Assembly: GCF_030652235.1 (NCBI RefSeq)
Contig: NZ_JAUSBA010000008.1
Location: 26,633-90,632, forward strand
Length of the DNA stretch: 64,000 bases
Source of the DNA: Cypionkella sp.
Lineage (GTDB): Bacteria > Pseudomonadota > Alphaproteobacteria > Rhodobacterales > Rhodobacteraceae
Reading direction: 5' to 3'
The position numbers and the translations under genes were made by a program. The notes beneath the pieces were generated by a model. The model did no database searches, was not told the origin of the DNA, and was given only the letters and a program-made list of their open reading frames with translations. Each line of letters opens with the position of its first letter. Position 1 is the stretch's first letter. Below are positions 54,235-63,706 of the stretch, one piece after another.

Positions 54235-56421
54235 TTGACACCGAACCCCGTCTCCATGACCTCGCCCGAGCGCGACGACGACGAAATTGATCTGGGTGCG
54301 CTGCTGGCGCAATTCTGGGCAGGCAAGTGGCACATTGGCGCGTTCGTTCTGGTGGCCGGGATCATTGGCCTGGCCAATGCGATGCTCACCCCGCCGACCT
54401 ATCAGGCCGACGCGCTGTTGCAGCTTGAGGCCAAAAAGGCCAGCCTCGCGCTGCCAGCGGCGATGAGCGATCTGATGAATAATGATCCCGTCACCGTCAC
54501 CGAGATCGAAATCATTCGCTCGCGCATGGTGGTCGGCCGCGCCGTTGCCGAATTGCACCTTGACTGGCAGGTCACCCCCCGCACCGCACCGGTCATCGGC
54601 TCGGCACTGGCGCGCTATGCGCTGCCGATTCCCGAGGTTGACTTTCTGACCCCTTACATACGGCGGGGCGACAGCATTCGCCTTGACTATCTGGAAGTGC
54701 CCCCGGAATGGGTCGGGCAAGCGATCGTTCTGACCTCGGGTGCAGACAACGCCTATCGCCTTGATCTGCCGAACGGTACCAGCGTAGAGGGCCGAACCGG
54801 CGAAACCCTGCAGGACCCGATCCTTGGCTATTCGGTTCGCATCGGTGAATTGACCGCCCCACCCGGCAGGCAATTCAGCCTTGTGCATCAAAGCGAAAGC
54901 GCCGCGATTGATGGCCTCCGCAATGCACTTTCCGTGTCTGAACGTGGGCGTCAGTCGGCGGTTCTGGAACTGCGTCTGACCTCTGGCGACCGACAGCAGG
55001 CGCAGCGGGTTCTTGACGCCATTGCGCAAGCCTATCTGGCCCAAAACATCGCACGCAGCGCCGCCGAAGCGGAAGGCAGCCTGACCTTTGTCGAAAAACA
55101 GCTTCCCGACGCCGAACGCGCCGTGGCCGAGGCCGAAAGTGCCCTGAACAGCTATCGCCAGAAACAACAGTCCGTTGACCTCAGCCTTGAAACCCAGGGA
55201 CTTCTTAGCCAAACCACCAGCCTTGAGGCCGAATTGCGCGGCATGGATGCGCAAGAGGAAGAACTGCGCCAGAAATATACCAAAAGCCATCCGATTTATC
55301 AGGAACTTCTGGCCAATCGTGCTCGTCTGGAAGAGCAACTTGCCAAATTGCGAAGTGAGGTTGAAGCCCTGCCCGAAACCCAACGTAAGATCGTCAACCT
55401 GACACGCACGCTTGAACTTGCGCAGGCGGTCTATGTCCAGCTTTTGAACCGTTCGCAGGAATTGCGGGTCTTGCGCGCCAGCAGCATCGGCAATGTGCGC
55501 ATCATCGACAGTGCCCGAACCGCGCAGAATGCGATTGCGCCGCGCAAGGCACTGATCCTTGCCCTGTCGCTGGTTCTGGGCGGCATGGCAGGTGTGGGGT
55601 ATATCCTGGTCCGGAATTGGCTGCACCAAGGGGTGCGGGGTGCGGATCAGTTGGAAAAGCTTGGCCTGCCGGTGTTTGCCACGATCAATTACTCGCCGGT
55701 CGGTTTCCAAGCGCGCAATGTTCGGGATTCCCTGTCGATTCTGGCGATCAGGGAACCCACCGATCTGGCCGTCGAGGGCTTTCGCTCGCTGCGTACCAGC
55801 CTGCATTTCGGTATGCTGGACGCCAAGACCCGGTCGGTGGCAATCATCAGTTCCGCGCCGGAAGCCGGGAAATCCTTTACTTGTATCAATCTTTCAGTGT
55901 TGGCCGCCCAAGCTGGCCAACGGGTCTGTCTGGTTGATGCCGACATGCGACGCGGCATGCTGCGGCGCTATTTCAATCTCCCTAAGAACACGCCGGGTCT
56001 CGCGGAGCTTTTGGCCGGGAAAGTAACATTGGACGAGGTTCTGGTAGAGGGGCCAGTGCCGGGGCTCAGCTTCCTGCCCACCGGGCGTTTTCCGCCGAAC
56101 CCGTCCGAACTGCTGATGCGCGCCAGTTTTTCCGAGCTGATCGAAACGCTTAACACGCGCTTTGATCTGACCTTGCTCGATAGCTCACCGGTCCTTGCGG
56201 TGACCGACCCCGTCGTGATCGGTCGCGCGACTGGCGCGACGATCGCCGTGGTGCGCCATGACGTGACCCCGATCGGCGAAGTGCTGGCGATGCAACGTGC
56301 CCTTGCAATCGGGGGCGTTCGACTGGCAGGCGTGGTTCTGAACGGCTTTGATCCGCGCAAGGCGCGAGCCTACAGCTACAATTACAGCTATCGTTACGAG
56401 TACAAGAAAAAGGCAGAGTGA
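54235..56421 (+). CDS. wzc: Polysaccharide co-polymerase / tyrosine autokinase (Wzc)
   Basis: A 728-residue inner-membrane protein. It has an N-terminal Wzz domain with a first membrane segment near residues 35-50, a long periplasmic coiled coil (about 280-400), a second membrane segment (about 435-460), and a C-terminal BY-kinase with SSAPEAGKSF (Walker A), CLVDADMRRG (Walker A') and LTLLDSSPV (Walker B). It ends in a tyrosine cluster, SYNYSYRYEY, the autophosphorylation tail. The start is a TTG at 54235 with GGAGG 7 nt upstream. Confidence 0.92.
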   Translation: MTPNPVSMTSPERDDDEIDLGALLAQFWAGKWHIGAFVLVAGIIGLANAMLTPPTYQADALLQLEAKKASLALPAAMSDLMNNDPVTVTEIEIIRSRMVVGRAVAELHLDWQVTPRTAPVIGSALARYALPIPEVDFLTPYIRRGDSIRLDYLEVPPEWVGQAIVLTSGADNAYRLDLPNGTSVEGRTGETLQDPILGYSVRIGELTAPPGRQFSLVHQSESAAIDGLRNALSVSERGRQSAVLELRLTSGDRQQAQRVLDAIAQAYLAQNIARSAAEAEGSLTFVEKQLPDAERAVAEAESALNSYRQKQQSVDLSLETQGLLSQTTSLEAELRGMDAQEEELRQKYTKSHPIYQELLANRARLEEQLAKLRSEVEALPETQRKIVNLTRTLELAQAVYVQLLNRSQELRVLRASSIGNVRIIDSARTAQNAIAPRKALILALSLVLGGMAGVGYILVRNWLHQGVRGADQLEKLGLPVFATINYSPVGFQARNVRDSLSILAIREPTDLAVEGFRSLRTSLHFGMLDAKTRSVAIISSAPEAGKSFTCINLSVLAAQAGQRVCLVDADMRRGMLRRYFNLPKNTPGLAELLAGKVTLDEVLVEGPVPGLSFLPTGRFPPNPSELLMRASFSELIETLNTRFDLTLLDSSPVLAVTDPVVIGRATGATIAVVRHDVTPIGEVLAMQRALAIGGVRLAGVVLNGFDPRKARAYSYNYSYRYEYKKKAE

Positions 56422-56611
56422 AACGGTCTGACGACAATGGCCGCATCTGCACTCTTGTGCCGTTCGGGCGAGGAAACCCTGGGGCCGCCTTTGCGTTTCT
56501 TGACAACTAAACCATGGTGGTCAATATGACACACAAATACTTGGTAAGGTTTTGACGGCTTATTTTTCGTCCAGATCTTCTATATGTAAAAAGGCGACCT
56601 TGAGGGGCATC

Positions 56612-57397
56612 ATGCAAAAAACGGTATCTGCATTCGTGACTGTTACCTTCGCCGTCGGCTTGGGCGCAAGTGCGGGTTTTGCGCAAAGTACGGGTCCTGT
56701 TCAGGCGCCGAGCGCGACGCTGCCGAGCCCGAGCGCGCAATTGGCCTTCCCCGGAACATTCGGAGTCCCCTCAGCCGTCGCGCCGAGATCAGGAAGCGCC
56801 TTTGTGGGTGCGACCTATGCCACGCCACGCGGTGGTGTCTTGGGCGCAGGCGGCGATGGGGATATCGTCGCCGGCTATAGCATCGGCAACCCGCTGGACG
56901 CCGTCAGCGTGACGATTGGCTTGGCGCTCACCGGTACCATCCCGCTTGGGGATGCTGGATCCTTCAGTTTGACGGCCTCGCGCTTGCTGCAAGCCGGCGG
57001 CAACACGGCGACCTTCTTCGGGGTGTCTGCCTCGAACCTCCTGCCGTGGGGGGTGAACGCCCGCCGTTCCGAACAATACAGCGGTTATGTTTCGCATCTG
57101 GTGGGTGTCAAAGCCGGATCCGTTGAAATTCCGCTTCAGTTTGTATTGGGTTACGGCACGGACAATACCCGTGACAGCGCCGGGGCAGGCCAGCTCAGCG
57201 ATGGTGCCTTTGCGGGGATCGGGATTGGCGTGAGCGAGAATACAAGCGTCAGCGTCTCGGCGACGCGCACGCAAATGAATGTCGGAATGTCGTATGCGAT
57301 ACCGCGCACCGGCCTCAGCGCAACCCTTGGTGTGATGGATGCCACCGACAACACGGATCGCCGGCAAGTCAGCTTCTCGGTCGCCTACGGCTTTTGA
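56612..57397 (+). CDS. Secreted protein of unknown function, possible outer-membrane barrel
   Basis: A 261-residue protein with a signal peptide (MQKTVSAFVTVTFAVGLGAS, cleavage near FAQS). The mature part is rich in Gly, Ser and Thr with alternating hydrophobic residues (VSVTIGLALTGTI, VSVSATRTQMNVGMSYAI). It ends in FSVAYGF, an aromatic C-terminus like those of outer-membrane beta-barrels. I chose the ATG at 56612 with GAGGGG upstream. It follows wzc by 190 bp. I do not recognise the family. Confidence 0.65.
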   Translation: MQKTVSAFVTVTFAVGLGASAGFAQSTGPVQAPSATLPSPSAQLAFPGTFGVPSAVAPRSGSAFVGATYATPRGGVLGAGGDGDIVAGYSIGNPLDAVSVTIGLALTGTIPLGDAGSFSLTASRLLQAGGNTATFFGVSASNLLPWGVNARRSEQYSGYVSHLVGVKAGSVEIPLQFVLGYGTDNTRDSAGAGQLSDGAFAGIGIGVSENTSVSVSATRTQMNVGMSYAIPRTGLSATLGVMDATDNTDRRQVSFSVAYGF

Positions 57398-57420
57398 TGA
57401 CGTAAATGAGGATGAGGACA

Positions 57421-57723
57421 ATGATGAAATTTGTACTTGTGGCAGCCCTCACATTGGCATCGGCGAATGTCGCATCCGCTGGGGATACTGTAACCATTAA
57501 CATGCCAGGCGGCGCGACGCAGACCGTGTCGACCAGCATGGTCGCCGCCGCTATTCACCGCGCGGACAGCACTGCGGGTTTCTTGGGTAAGGCGGGCACC
57601 GGTGCTGTTACCAGTGTGACCCAAAACGCGGCGACGGGCTATTTTACAGTGACCACTGCGGGCGGACAGACTTACACGGTGTCGTCCCGATTTATCACAA
57701 CGCTTCTATCCTACTATAAGTAG
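57421..57723 (+). CDS. Small secreted protein of unknown function
   Basis: A 100-residue protein with a signal peptide (MMKFVLVAALTLASANVASA) and a Thr/Gly/Val-rich mature part (TVTINMPGGATQTV, YFTVTTAGGQTYTVS) that suggests beta structure. GAGGA stands just upstream of two adjacent ATGs (57421 and 57424). It lies 23 bp after the barrel-like gene and is probably co-transcribed with it. The function is unknown. Confidence 0.6.
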   Translation: MMKFVLVAALTLASANVASAGDTVTINMPGGATQTVSTSMVAAAIHRADSTAGFLGKAGTGAVTSVTQNAATGYFTVTTAGGQTYTVSSRFITTLLSYYK

Positions 57724-57890
57724 GTGTAAAATTTGTCGGCCCATCTGATATCGGAAACGTATGCCTCGGGTTCTATTTTTGCTCCAATCGAGAAAAACGT
57801 AATATTGAAAGTTTTTTAACGGATAACCCATTGTAATTGTATAAGAAAATCAGGAGAAGGTTCGCCCCCAGTCGCGTTCCCTCCGCCAAT

Positions 57891-58109
57891 TGGCCCTCGC
57901 CGTTTAGTGCGGCTTGCAGTCAGCGACACCGAACCGGGCAGATCGCAGGTGTCGCCGGGATCGTCGTTCTAGCAGAACCCATCTTCACCGTGACTGCGGC
58001 GCTCTCCCAACCGATCACCGGCTATCTTTTGACACGCGATGCCGAAGCAATCCTCTCCGAGCAATACCATAGGCTTTACCTCTGATGTTTCGCGTTCGGC
58101 CTTCTTACC
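57891..58109 (+). pseudogene. DUF2269-like membrane protein, 5' part (split by IS66)
   Basis: One frame reads VAGIVVLAEPIFTVTAALSQ then PITGYLL, and later SEQYHRLYL, a stop, and FAFGLLTFTAVL across the IS66 insertion. This resembles parts of DUF2269-type small membrane proteins. The middle of such a protein is missing, and a premature stop lies at 58083. The family assignment is tentative; the disruption by IS66 is certain. Confidence 0.5.
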
Positions 58110-58132
58110 GTAACCGTCCGGCCTGACCGCAG

Positions 58133-59628
58133 TTATCGGGCATTCCATGGCAGGAGTTCGTCGATCCTATTGATTTTGTGGTCGGCAATGTGGGCCAGAG
58201 TGTCGGCGAGCCATGCTTGTGGATCGACGCCGTTGAGCTTTGCGGTTTCGATCAGGGTGTAGCCGATTGCCGCGGATTTGCCGCCGGTTTGCGATCCGAT
58301 GAAGAGGTAGTTCTTGCGGCCCAAAGCGACGGCCCACATCGCCCTCTCGGCGGTGTTGTTGTCCAGTTCCAGGATGCCGTGATCGAGGTAGGGGCGCATC
58401 CGGGCCATTCGGGTGAGGGCATAGCGGATCGCTACGGCGAGGGGGCTTTTGCCAGATATGTCAGGCAGTTGGGCACTCAGCCAAGCGTCCAGAGTGTTGA
58501 AGACCGGCCTCGCCTCGGCCTGCCTGATCTCGACCCGCTGATCGGGCGGCAAGCCCGGGCGACCTTTTCGACAGCATAAAGCTCGGCGATCCGCATGATG
58601 GCCTCGTCTGCGATGGCCGAGCCTTGCGCCTTGTGCACATCGACGAACTTCCGTCTGACATGGGCCATGCAGGCGACTTCGCGGATATCACCGGATCGAT
58701 ACAGGTCTTCGAACCCGGCATAGCCATCGGCATGCATCCAACCCTTGTATTTGGCGAGCTGATCCTTCGGGTGCTCGCCTTTGCGGTCGCAGGTGAAGCG
58801 ATATCAGCTGGCGGGTGGAACCGCGCTGCCCCAGGGACGTTCATCCCGACCGTAAGCCCAAAGCCGTGCGGTTTGGGTCTTGCCGGTGCCCGGTGCCAGC
58901 ATCGCGACCGGAGTGTCGTCAACGAAGATCGCCTGACCCGCCAGCACATGCCGCCCGATGGCATCGGCCAGCGGCGACAGCAGGGCGGTGGATTTGCCCA
59001 CCCAATCGGCCAGTGTGGAGCGGTCCAGATCACGGCCGTCGCGCTCGAAGATCTGGCTTTGGCGGTAAAGCGGAAGATGATCGGCGTATTTGTTGACCAA
59101 CACATGGGCCAGCAGTCCCGGTCCCGGCCTGCCGCGCTCGATCGGGCGGGTCGGCAGCGGTGCCTGGGTGAAGCAATCGCAGCCTGAGCAAGCCATCCTT
59201 GGGCGCACGATGCGGTTCACGATGAACCTTCCGGGCAGGTATTCCAGTTCCTCGGTTACATCCTCGCCCAACCGGCGCAACTTGCCGCCGCACTGAGCGC
59301 AGGCTGTATCGCCGGTGGTCAATTCGACCTCCACGCGCGGAATATGGTCCGGGATTGGCTTGCGCTTGGGCTTATCGGCGGGGGTATCCTCCGGCAGGCG
59401 CAGCTTGGCTGTCAGTGCGGCAATGGCGATCTCGCTCATTTCCAAGGCCAATTGCAACTGCTCGGCGGTCTCGGACGAAGCACCAAAGCGATGGGCACGA
59501 TGCCCCGCCAATTGATGCCGCAGCTTCTCGATCAGCACTGCCTGCGACTTCACTTCGGCCAGCAAAAGTGCGGTGAACGCCCGCAGTTCCGCAGGGTCTT
59601 TCGGCAGCGATTTGGTGACATCCAGCAT
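58133..59628 (-). pseudogene. IS66 transposase TnpC, broken
   Basis: From the ATG at 59628 the protein has the IS66 zinc-finger (CAQCGGKLRRLGEDV, CSGCDCFTQAPLP) and DDE text (FVDDTPVAMLAPGTGKTQTA). After SAVPPAS a TGA replaces the expected Trp codon. The frame then continues with GWMHADGYAGFEDLY and [11 protein letters not shown]. Near 58560 one G is missing in GCCCGGGCTTGCC, shifting the frame before the last part ([20 protein letters not shown]). Confidence 0.9.
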
Positions 59629-59687
59629 GGCGAAAGTGTAGCAAAACAAGCCTGTTACGGGAATCCAAAACCGCAAAATCTCTCATT

Positions 59688-60035
59688 TTATCCTGCTGAT
59701 AAAGGTCGCCATGTGCGCTGCGGCAGTCGCCAGTCAATACCTTCCAGCAGCATCGCCAACTGAGCCGGGGTCAGAGCGATCTTTCCTTCCTTCGCGGATG
59801 GCCAGACGAAACGCCCCTTCTCCAGCCGCTTCGAGAACAGACAGGCCCCTTGACCATCCCACCAGATGATCTTGATCAGATCGCCCTGCCGCCCGCGGAA
59901 GACAAACATGTGGCCGCTGAACGGGTTTTGCTTCGTCGTCTGCTCGGCTTGGGCCGCAAGTGCGGAAAAGCCCCTGCGCATATCGGTCACCCCGACCGCC
60001 AACCAGACCTGCGTGTTCATCGGGACCGGGATCAT
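59688..60035 (-). CDS. IS66 accessory protein TnpB
   Basis: A 115-residue protein of the IS66 Orf2 family, with [40 protein letters not shown] and [14 protein letters not shown]. It appears intact. Its ATG overlaps the tnpA stop (ATGA). Its exact role in IS66 transposition is not clear, though it is required. Confidence 0.9.
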   Translation of the reverse strand: MIPVPMNTQVWLAVGVTDMRRGFSALAAQAEQTTKQNPFSGHMFVFRGRQGDLIKIIWWDGQGACLFSKRLEKGRFVWPSAKEGKIALTPAQLAMLLEGIDWRLPQRTWRPLSAG

Positions 60036-60339
60036 CCCGACAGGCCACGGATCAGCCGGGCCAACGCTTCGGGATCATAAGACCCGCTGATCCGCAGACG
60101 GTGCCTGCCGGCAAGCTCAACCTCAATCTGACCGTCACTTTTGGTGTGCACCTCGTCCTCGCGGTGGACGTGCGCCTCAATATCGACCGGTAGGAAACAG
60201 GGCGCATCCGCAGCGGCTTGCGCCTCGCCCGGCGCAAAACGCGCGTCACCTGCGCGACCGAAACGTCTGCCGCTGTCGTCTGCAGGCAGATCGACCGCTT
60301 CTCTTCGTCAGACCACAACCGCCGCGTCCGACGCACCAT
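60032..60339 (-). pseudogene. IS66 protein TnpA, internally deleted
   Basis: The start (RRLWSDEEKRSICLQTTAAD, VSVAQVTR) matches IS66 TnpA. The middle, where the second helix of the HTH should be, is missing. The C-terminal part continues in another frame as PCFLPVDIEAHV and [20 protein letters not shown], then [11 protein letters not shown] deletion has therefore removed the HTH core and shifted the frame. Confidence 0.82.
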
Positions 60340-60424
60340 TGAAGACCCCATAATGTCCGCTATCCCAAGCGGACACTATCCCACGCTCTTAAAACACGGC
60401 AGGGCAGTCACGCCGGGCGCTTAC

Positions 60425-60486
60425 TTCTTACCTTCACCGCAGTCCTTGCAATCCTCGGGCTGATGCAGACCAAACCGTCAGGCTGA
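60425..60486 (+). pseudogene. DUF2269-like membrane protein, 3' part (after IS66)
   Basis: Joined across the IS66 element (removing one TTCTTACC), the frame reads FAFGLLTFTAVLAILGLMQT then KPSG and a stop at 60484-60486. This is a typical hydrophobic last membrane helix. It belongs with 57891-58109. Confidence 0.5.
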
Positions 60487-60687
60487 AGGGTATCGGATTG
60501 GTAGGTTGCCCGAGGCAATATGCTGCGCTTTGCATGAAGGTCATACTTGGGATGCTCTGCAAGATGAACCCGAAGCTCTGCCTCAGACCGACCACGATGG
60601 CTATGATTGGAGTTCTTTGACCTTCTGCGTGAATCTGTTCATGCGCGAAGTCGCGATCGTTTGCTTTGGTTTAAGCGCTTTGAGGGA
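60487..60687. other. Unassigned stretch between IS66 and the IS110 end
   Basis: I can support no gene in these 201 bp. Short open frames cross the boundary into the IS110 remnant, but they resemble nothing. Confidence 0.4.
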
Positions 60688-60851
60688 CGCTTCACCTTCC
60701 GACGTCGCACCATGCAACTGAAAGACCTGCTTGGCCAGGTCAACGCCGATGATCGAAACTTCCTTCATAGCCAAATCCTCCTAATCCTGTCTGGATCACT
60801 ATGGCACATAAGTGCCGTCAGGAGGGGCTACCCAACCCATCATCAGAGCCC
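60688..60851 (+). repeat. 164-bp direct repeat, IS110 end (right copy)
   Basis: It matches 18221-18384 with one mismatch. It carries the first codons of an IS110 transposase (minus strand) and the outer flank, ending at CATCAGAGCCC. The remaining about 1 kb of that IS is absent; the fragment is cut at 60688. Confidence 0.95.
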
Positions 60852-60945
60852 GAATTTGAGCTCACTTCGCTGCACGACACGTCGCACCGAACCGAACCTA
60901 GGCAGGAGTCCTTTTGTAGTGGCATTTTCAACTATTTCCCGGGAT

Positions 60946-61458
60946 TTAGTGGGCCGAAACCACCGTGGAGATTTTCTTCGCAGGCACGCGCCTTGCGCTC
61001 ACAGCCTTTGCTTTGAGTTCAGAGAACCCAACGATTGCTGCAGCCGCAATTTCGGCCTTGAGGGAAATGCTTTGAGCGCTGTCACCGTCAGCCTTCGCCA
61101 AATCCGACAAACGAACCGGCGCCTGTTTCTCGTCGATGGTGCGCTCACCCGGATAAGGCAACTCAAGCCCCTGACGCGCCGATTCAATCGGCCCAAAATG
61201 CCGATCCGCATAATATCGGATGTGCAGAGCCCGGATCGGATACTGCCCCTCGGGGAGAATGATCACCTCATCTAGTGGAAACCGCAGCAGCTCGTTCGCC
61301 GAAACCAGTGGTCGTTCCTCTGATCTGCGGCTGACATTCGCGCTGTCGTCGAGGGCACGGACCCGCGACTGGCTTTCGGTCACAGCGGTGATTGTCGAAC
61401 GGCCCAAGGCGTTTGACAGCACATCAGCAGGGCTTCTGACAGACCCAAAGTCAGTCAA
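60946..61458 (-). pseudogene. TraG/VirD4-type coupling protein, C-terminal fragment
   Basis: The frame reads ADVLSNALGRSTITAVTESQ, then RSEERPLVSANELLRFPLDE, VIILPEGQYPIRALHIRYYA and DRHFGPIESARQGLELPYP. This matches the end of type IV secretion coupling proteins (TraG/VirD4), including the SEERPL-x-ELLRLPxDE region. The ATPase domain with Walker motifs is missing. It is a relic of a conjugative element. Confidence 0.75.
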
Positions 61459-61660
61459 AATTGTGATTAACGCGGATGGTCAAATCTGGTTCGAGCGCGC
61501 GGGTGATGCAGGAATGAATTAGCAGGCTTTCCTGCTCTGACGGGGGAGGATCTTGTCGAGTTCGCATCGAATCTGCGGGTGGCGCTGGAGCGCGATTGGG
61601 CGAAGCGTCACCACTTGTTTCGGGCAATGTAGACTTTCGGAAGCCTCACCATGAGCAATG
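61459..61660. other. Gap with a possible coding remnant
   Basis: On the plus strand at about 61538-61636 a frame reads LTGEDLVEFASNLRVALERD and ends WAKRHHLFRAM before a stop. It has good codon bias but no start and no recognised family. On the minus strand an 18-codon frame overlaps the stop of the HTH gene at 61661 (ATGA) and ends at 61608. Both look like ends of deleted genes. Confidence 0.35.
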
Positions 61661-62503
61661 TCATCGCGAAATCTCCCCTGCCATCACCGCTTGGCCGTGC
61701 ACGGCGAGGGTCGCGGTGAACTTTGGACAGGCAAAGCGCTTGATGACGTCGAGAACCCGAGCGTCGTAGGCGGCTTGCCCGATCGCGCGGCAAAGATCGG
61801 AAGCGTGAAACTGCCGATTGATGCTTGGAGCGGCTGCAATCTGGGCCAGCAGTTCTTGCTCTCGAGGATCGAGCGGTTTCTCAGGCACAGCAGGAATTAT
61901 CTGGCGGGGCACTTCACCGGGCGACTTGCGCCACCGGCGCATGAAGCCAAGCAAAAAGCCCGCCGGCACATTTTCATTGCCGCGCGCTCGGTTGAAGGCC
62001 AAGAAACGTTCCCAGATCACCTGCGTGTCGACGTTCCAACAGGGTAGCGCGGTCTTCGCAGCCTTGATCAGCTCGGCCCAACAGGTCCGGAAGACATTCG
62101 ATTTATCGTCAATGTTGATTTGTCCCGAAAATATAGTTTTGTTAGTATTTTCTTTATATAGTGATGTGTCACCGCCGCCTGACATGACGCAGCTAGGCTC
62201 CCCGTCGCTATCGAGGGCCGAGAAGCGAAAAAGCCAAGGGGCATACTTGCCATGTGGCTTATGGCGGACGAGTTGGAGCTCTGAGGTCTCAAGCTCGTTC
62301 AGCAGGACACTCAGATATTGCCGTGAGACGCCGACTTTCTCGGCAAGAGCCGACAAAGTGAATGCCGCCGTTCCCCGGGGCAAGCCGTTGTAGCCTTCCT
62401 TCCAGGAAATCCCATCTAGGATAAAGGTCGCCAGCTTGTGAGCGGAAACGGAAAGGTTGGTCTGTGTGATCCGGCGCAGGATCAGTCCGGTTGTAGGTTC
62501 CAT
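61661..62503 (-). CDS. HTH DNA-binding protein, possibly plasmid/ICE related
   Basis: A 280-residue protein. The N-terminal region contains a helix-turn-helix (FTLSALAEKVGVSRQYLSVL, then LNELETSELQLVRHK), with a basic, mixed C-terminal part (PAGFLLGFMRRWRKSPGEVP). I chose the ATG at 62503 with AGGAG 9 nt upstream. The order winged-helix plus variable tail is seen in some plasmid replication or copy-control proteins, but I cannot show that here. It lies among conjugation relics. Confidence 0.55.
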   Translation of the reverse strand: MEPTTGLILRRITQTNLSVSAHKLATFILDGISWKEGYNGLPRGTAAFTLSALAEKVGVSRQYLSVLLNELETSELQLVRHKPHGKYAPWLFRFSALDSDGEPSCVMSGGGDTSLYKENTNKTIFSGQINIDDKSNVFRTCWAELIKAAKTALPCWNVDTQVIWERFLAFNRARGNENVPAGFLLGFMRRWRKSPGEVPRQIIPAVPEKPLDPREQELLAQIAAAPSINRQFHASDLCRAIGQAAYDARVLDVIKRFACPKFTATLAVHGQAVMAGEISR

Positions 62504-62695
62504 GGTCAGGTTCTCCTGAGAGGACCAACGCCATGCCGTGAGGTAAAAACATTCTTGCCAGCAAAACAACTTTGCTGGTTGCAGACGTTTCGACGTTGCG
62601 CTAAAAAAAACGTGTTCAGTGGTTTTTCTAGCGCGGCGTCAGGCTTCACAGTCTGGCGTCGTTCTCGTTTTGGGGTTCAGTGCAAAAGTTCAGGA

Positions 62696-62724
62696 GCGCG
62701 GGCTTAGGCGAGACTAGCCCGCGC
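62696..62724 (-). terminator. Stem-loop after the secreted-protein gene
   Basis: A perfect 9-bp stem (GCGCGGGCT with AGCCCGCGC) and an 11-nt loop lie 4 bp beyond the stop codon of the gene at 62729-63385. On the minus strand it is followed by only a short T-run (ACTTTTG), so termination may be partial. Confidence 0.55.
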
Positions 62725-62728
62725 AAGT

Positions 62729-63385
62729 TCAGTAGCGGACCTCTTCGAAGCCGTAGTTTCCCGCATGATCACGCCAGTCGACAAAGACCGCGCGATAATT
62801 CACCGAGGCGCAGTGCAGCGGACGGGGCAGGGCGGAAGCTGGTGGTACCTGGGCGACGCTCGAGCGCAACCAACGGTAATCGCCTTGAACCCCGTAAGAG
62901 CCAAGGCGTGTCGCATCGGAGCGGATGCAGTCGCCATCCCGATCTCTACGCTGGCTAAACTGGATATGGTAAACTCGGATGCTCCTGACGAAGTCAAAGG
63001 CATCGCCGGAAATGTCGACGTTTGCCTGTTCGTCTGCCTGCACCGGGACGAGGGGAAGTGAGCTGTCAGGCAAACTGATCGACGGCGAAACCTGAGACGC
63101 GATGTTGATGAGCCATTCCCTTGGCGAGGGGGCTGCAGGGCTACTGAACGACGCCCCCATGGGACAGCGCCAGATCTGCAAGGGCGGCTCGATCGGCCAA
63201 GGCGTAATCCGCTGGATGAACACTGCCCGCGCATGGGTGCAGGGCGCCGAGGCCGGCCAGCCACCTGCAAGACACAACAGGATCGCACAGTCGACGGGGT
63301 AAGCTTGGGCCGGTGCTGCCGTGCCGAGCAGGCCGGATACGGTTATGGCTGCGGCAGTCGCAGCGCTTCGGATCATTTGCTTCAT
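62729..63385 (-). CDS. Secreted protein of a conjugative-element type
   Basis: A 218-residue protein with a signal peptide (AAAITVSGLLGTAAPAQAYP) followed by VDCAILLCLAGGWPASAPCT and ITPWPIEPPLQIWRCPMG. These phrases occur in secreted proteins encoded in integrative conjugative elements of alpha- and gammaproteobacteria. The function is unknown. GAGGGAG precedes the ATG. With the TraG-like fragment it supports a relic conjugative module. Confidence 0.6.
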   Translation of the reverse strand: MKQMIRSAATAAAITVSGLLGTAAPAQAYPVDCAILLCLAGGWPASAPCTHARAVFIQRITPWPIEPPLQIWRCPMGASFSSPAAPSPREWLINIASQVSPSISLPDSSLPLVPVQADEQANVDISGDAFDFVRSIRVYHIQFSQRRDRDGDCIRSDATRLGSYGVQGDYRWLRSSVAQVPPASALPRPLHCASVNYRAVFVDWRDHAGNYGFEEVRY

Positions 63386-63706
63386 GACGCCGACTCCCTC
63401 TATAATAGTGTGTCGATACGAAACAACACTACCGATAGCAAGGAGATTTCATCGTAGGGCGACGGGAAGCATCGGTTAACGGCAACGGCTTGAGCCACGC
63501 AGTGGTTTGGTAGGCTCAAATGCATCACGATCGCCTCAAACGCCGCCGCAGTCAGACTTCATCGCTGCAGACTTCAGGTCTTACCTCCGCGAAGCACCGC
63601 TCAGACGGCAACTCCCGGCAAAGTATGCCGGCGATGGATGCTGGGGTCATTTCCAGGTCAGGTTCCTCGAGCGAGCGCAGGCTGCTCAAGCTGCTCTCGC
63701 GACACT
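63386..63706. other. Upstream region of the secreted-protein gene
   Basis: I can support no gene in these 321 bp. The part nearest 63385 should contain the promoter (A/T-rich near 63405-63440) and the ribosome-binding site. Short open frames here have no recognisable content. Confidence 0.45.

Larger units (their letters stand above)
58110..60424 (-). mobile_element. IS66-family element, inactivated
   Basis: The inverted repeats start GTAACCGTCCGGCCTGAC at 58110 and, on the other strand, GTAAGCGCCCGGCGTGAC ending at 60424. An exact 8-bp target duplication TTCTTACC is present at 58102-58109 and 60425-60432. It contains tnpA, tnpB and tnpC on the minus strand; tnpA and tnpC are broken. Confidence 0.92.

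Noticed and set aside
54178..55806. Long open frame of 542 codons on the minus strand
   Set aside because: It is the complement of wzc, which has all kinase motifs. The antisense product resembles nothing.
61220..61522. Plus-strand frame ending in VKIVINADGQIWF, reminiscent of ExbD/TolR
   Set aside because: The match is short. The frame is antisense to the TraG-like fragment, which has a longer and better resemblance.
61661..62503. Calling the HTH protein a replication initiator
   Set aside because: No iterons, partition genes or origin features are visible nearby, and the protein has no decisive motif.
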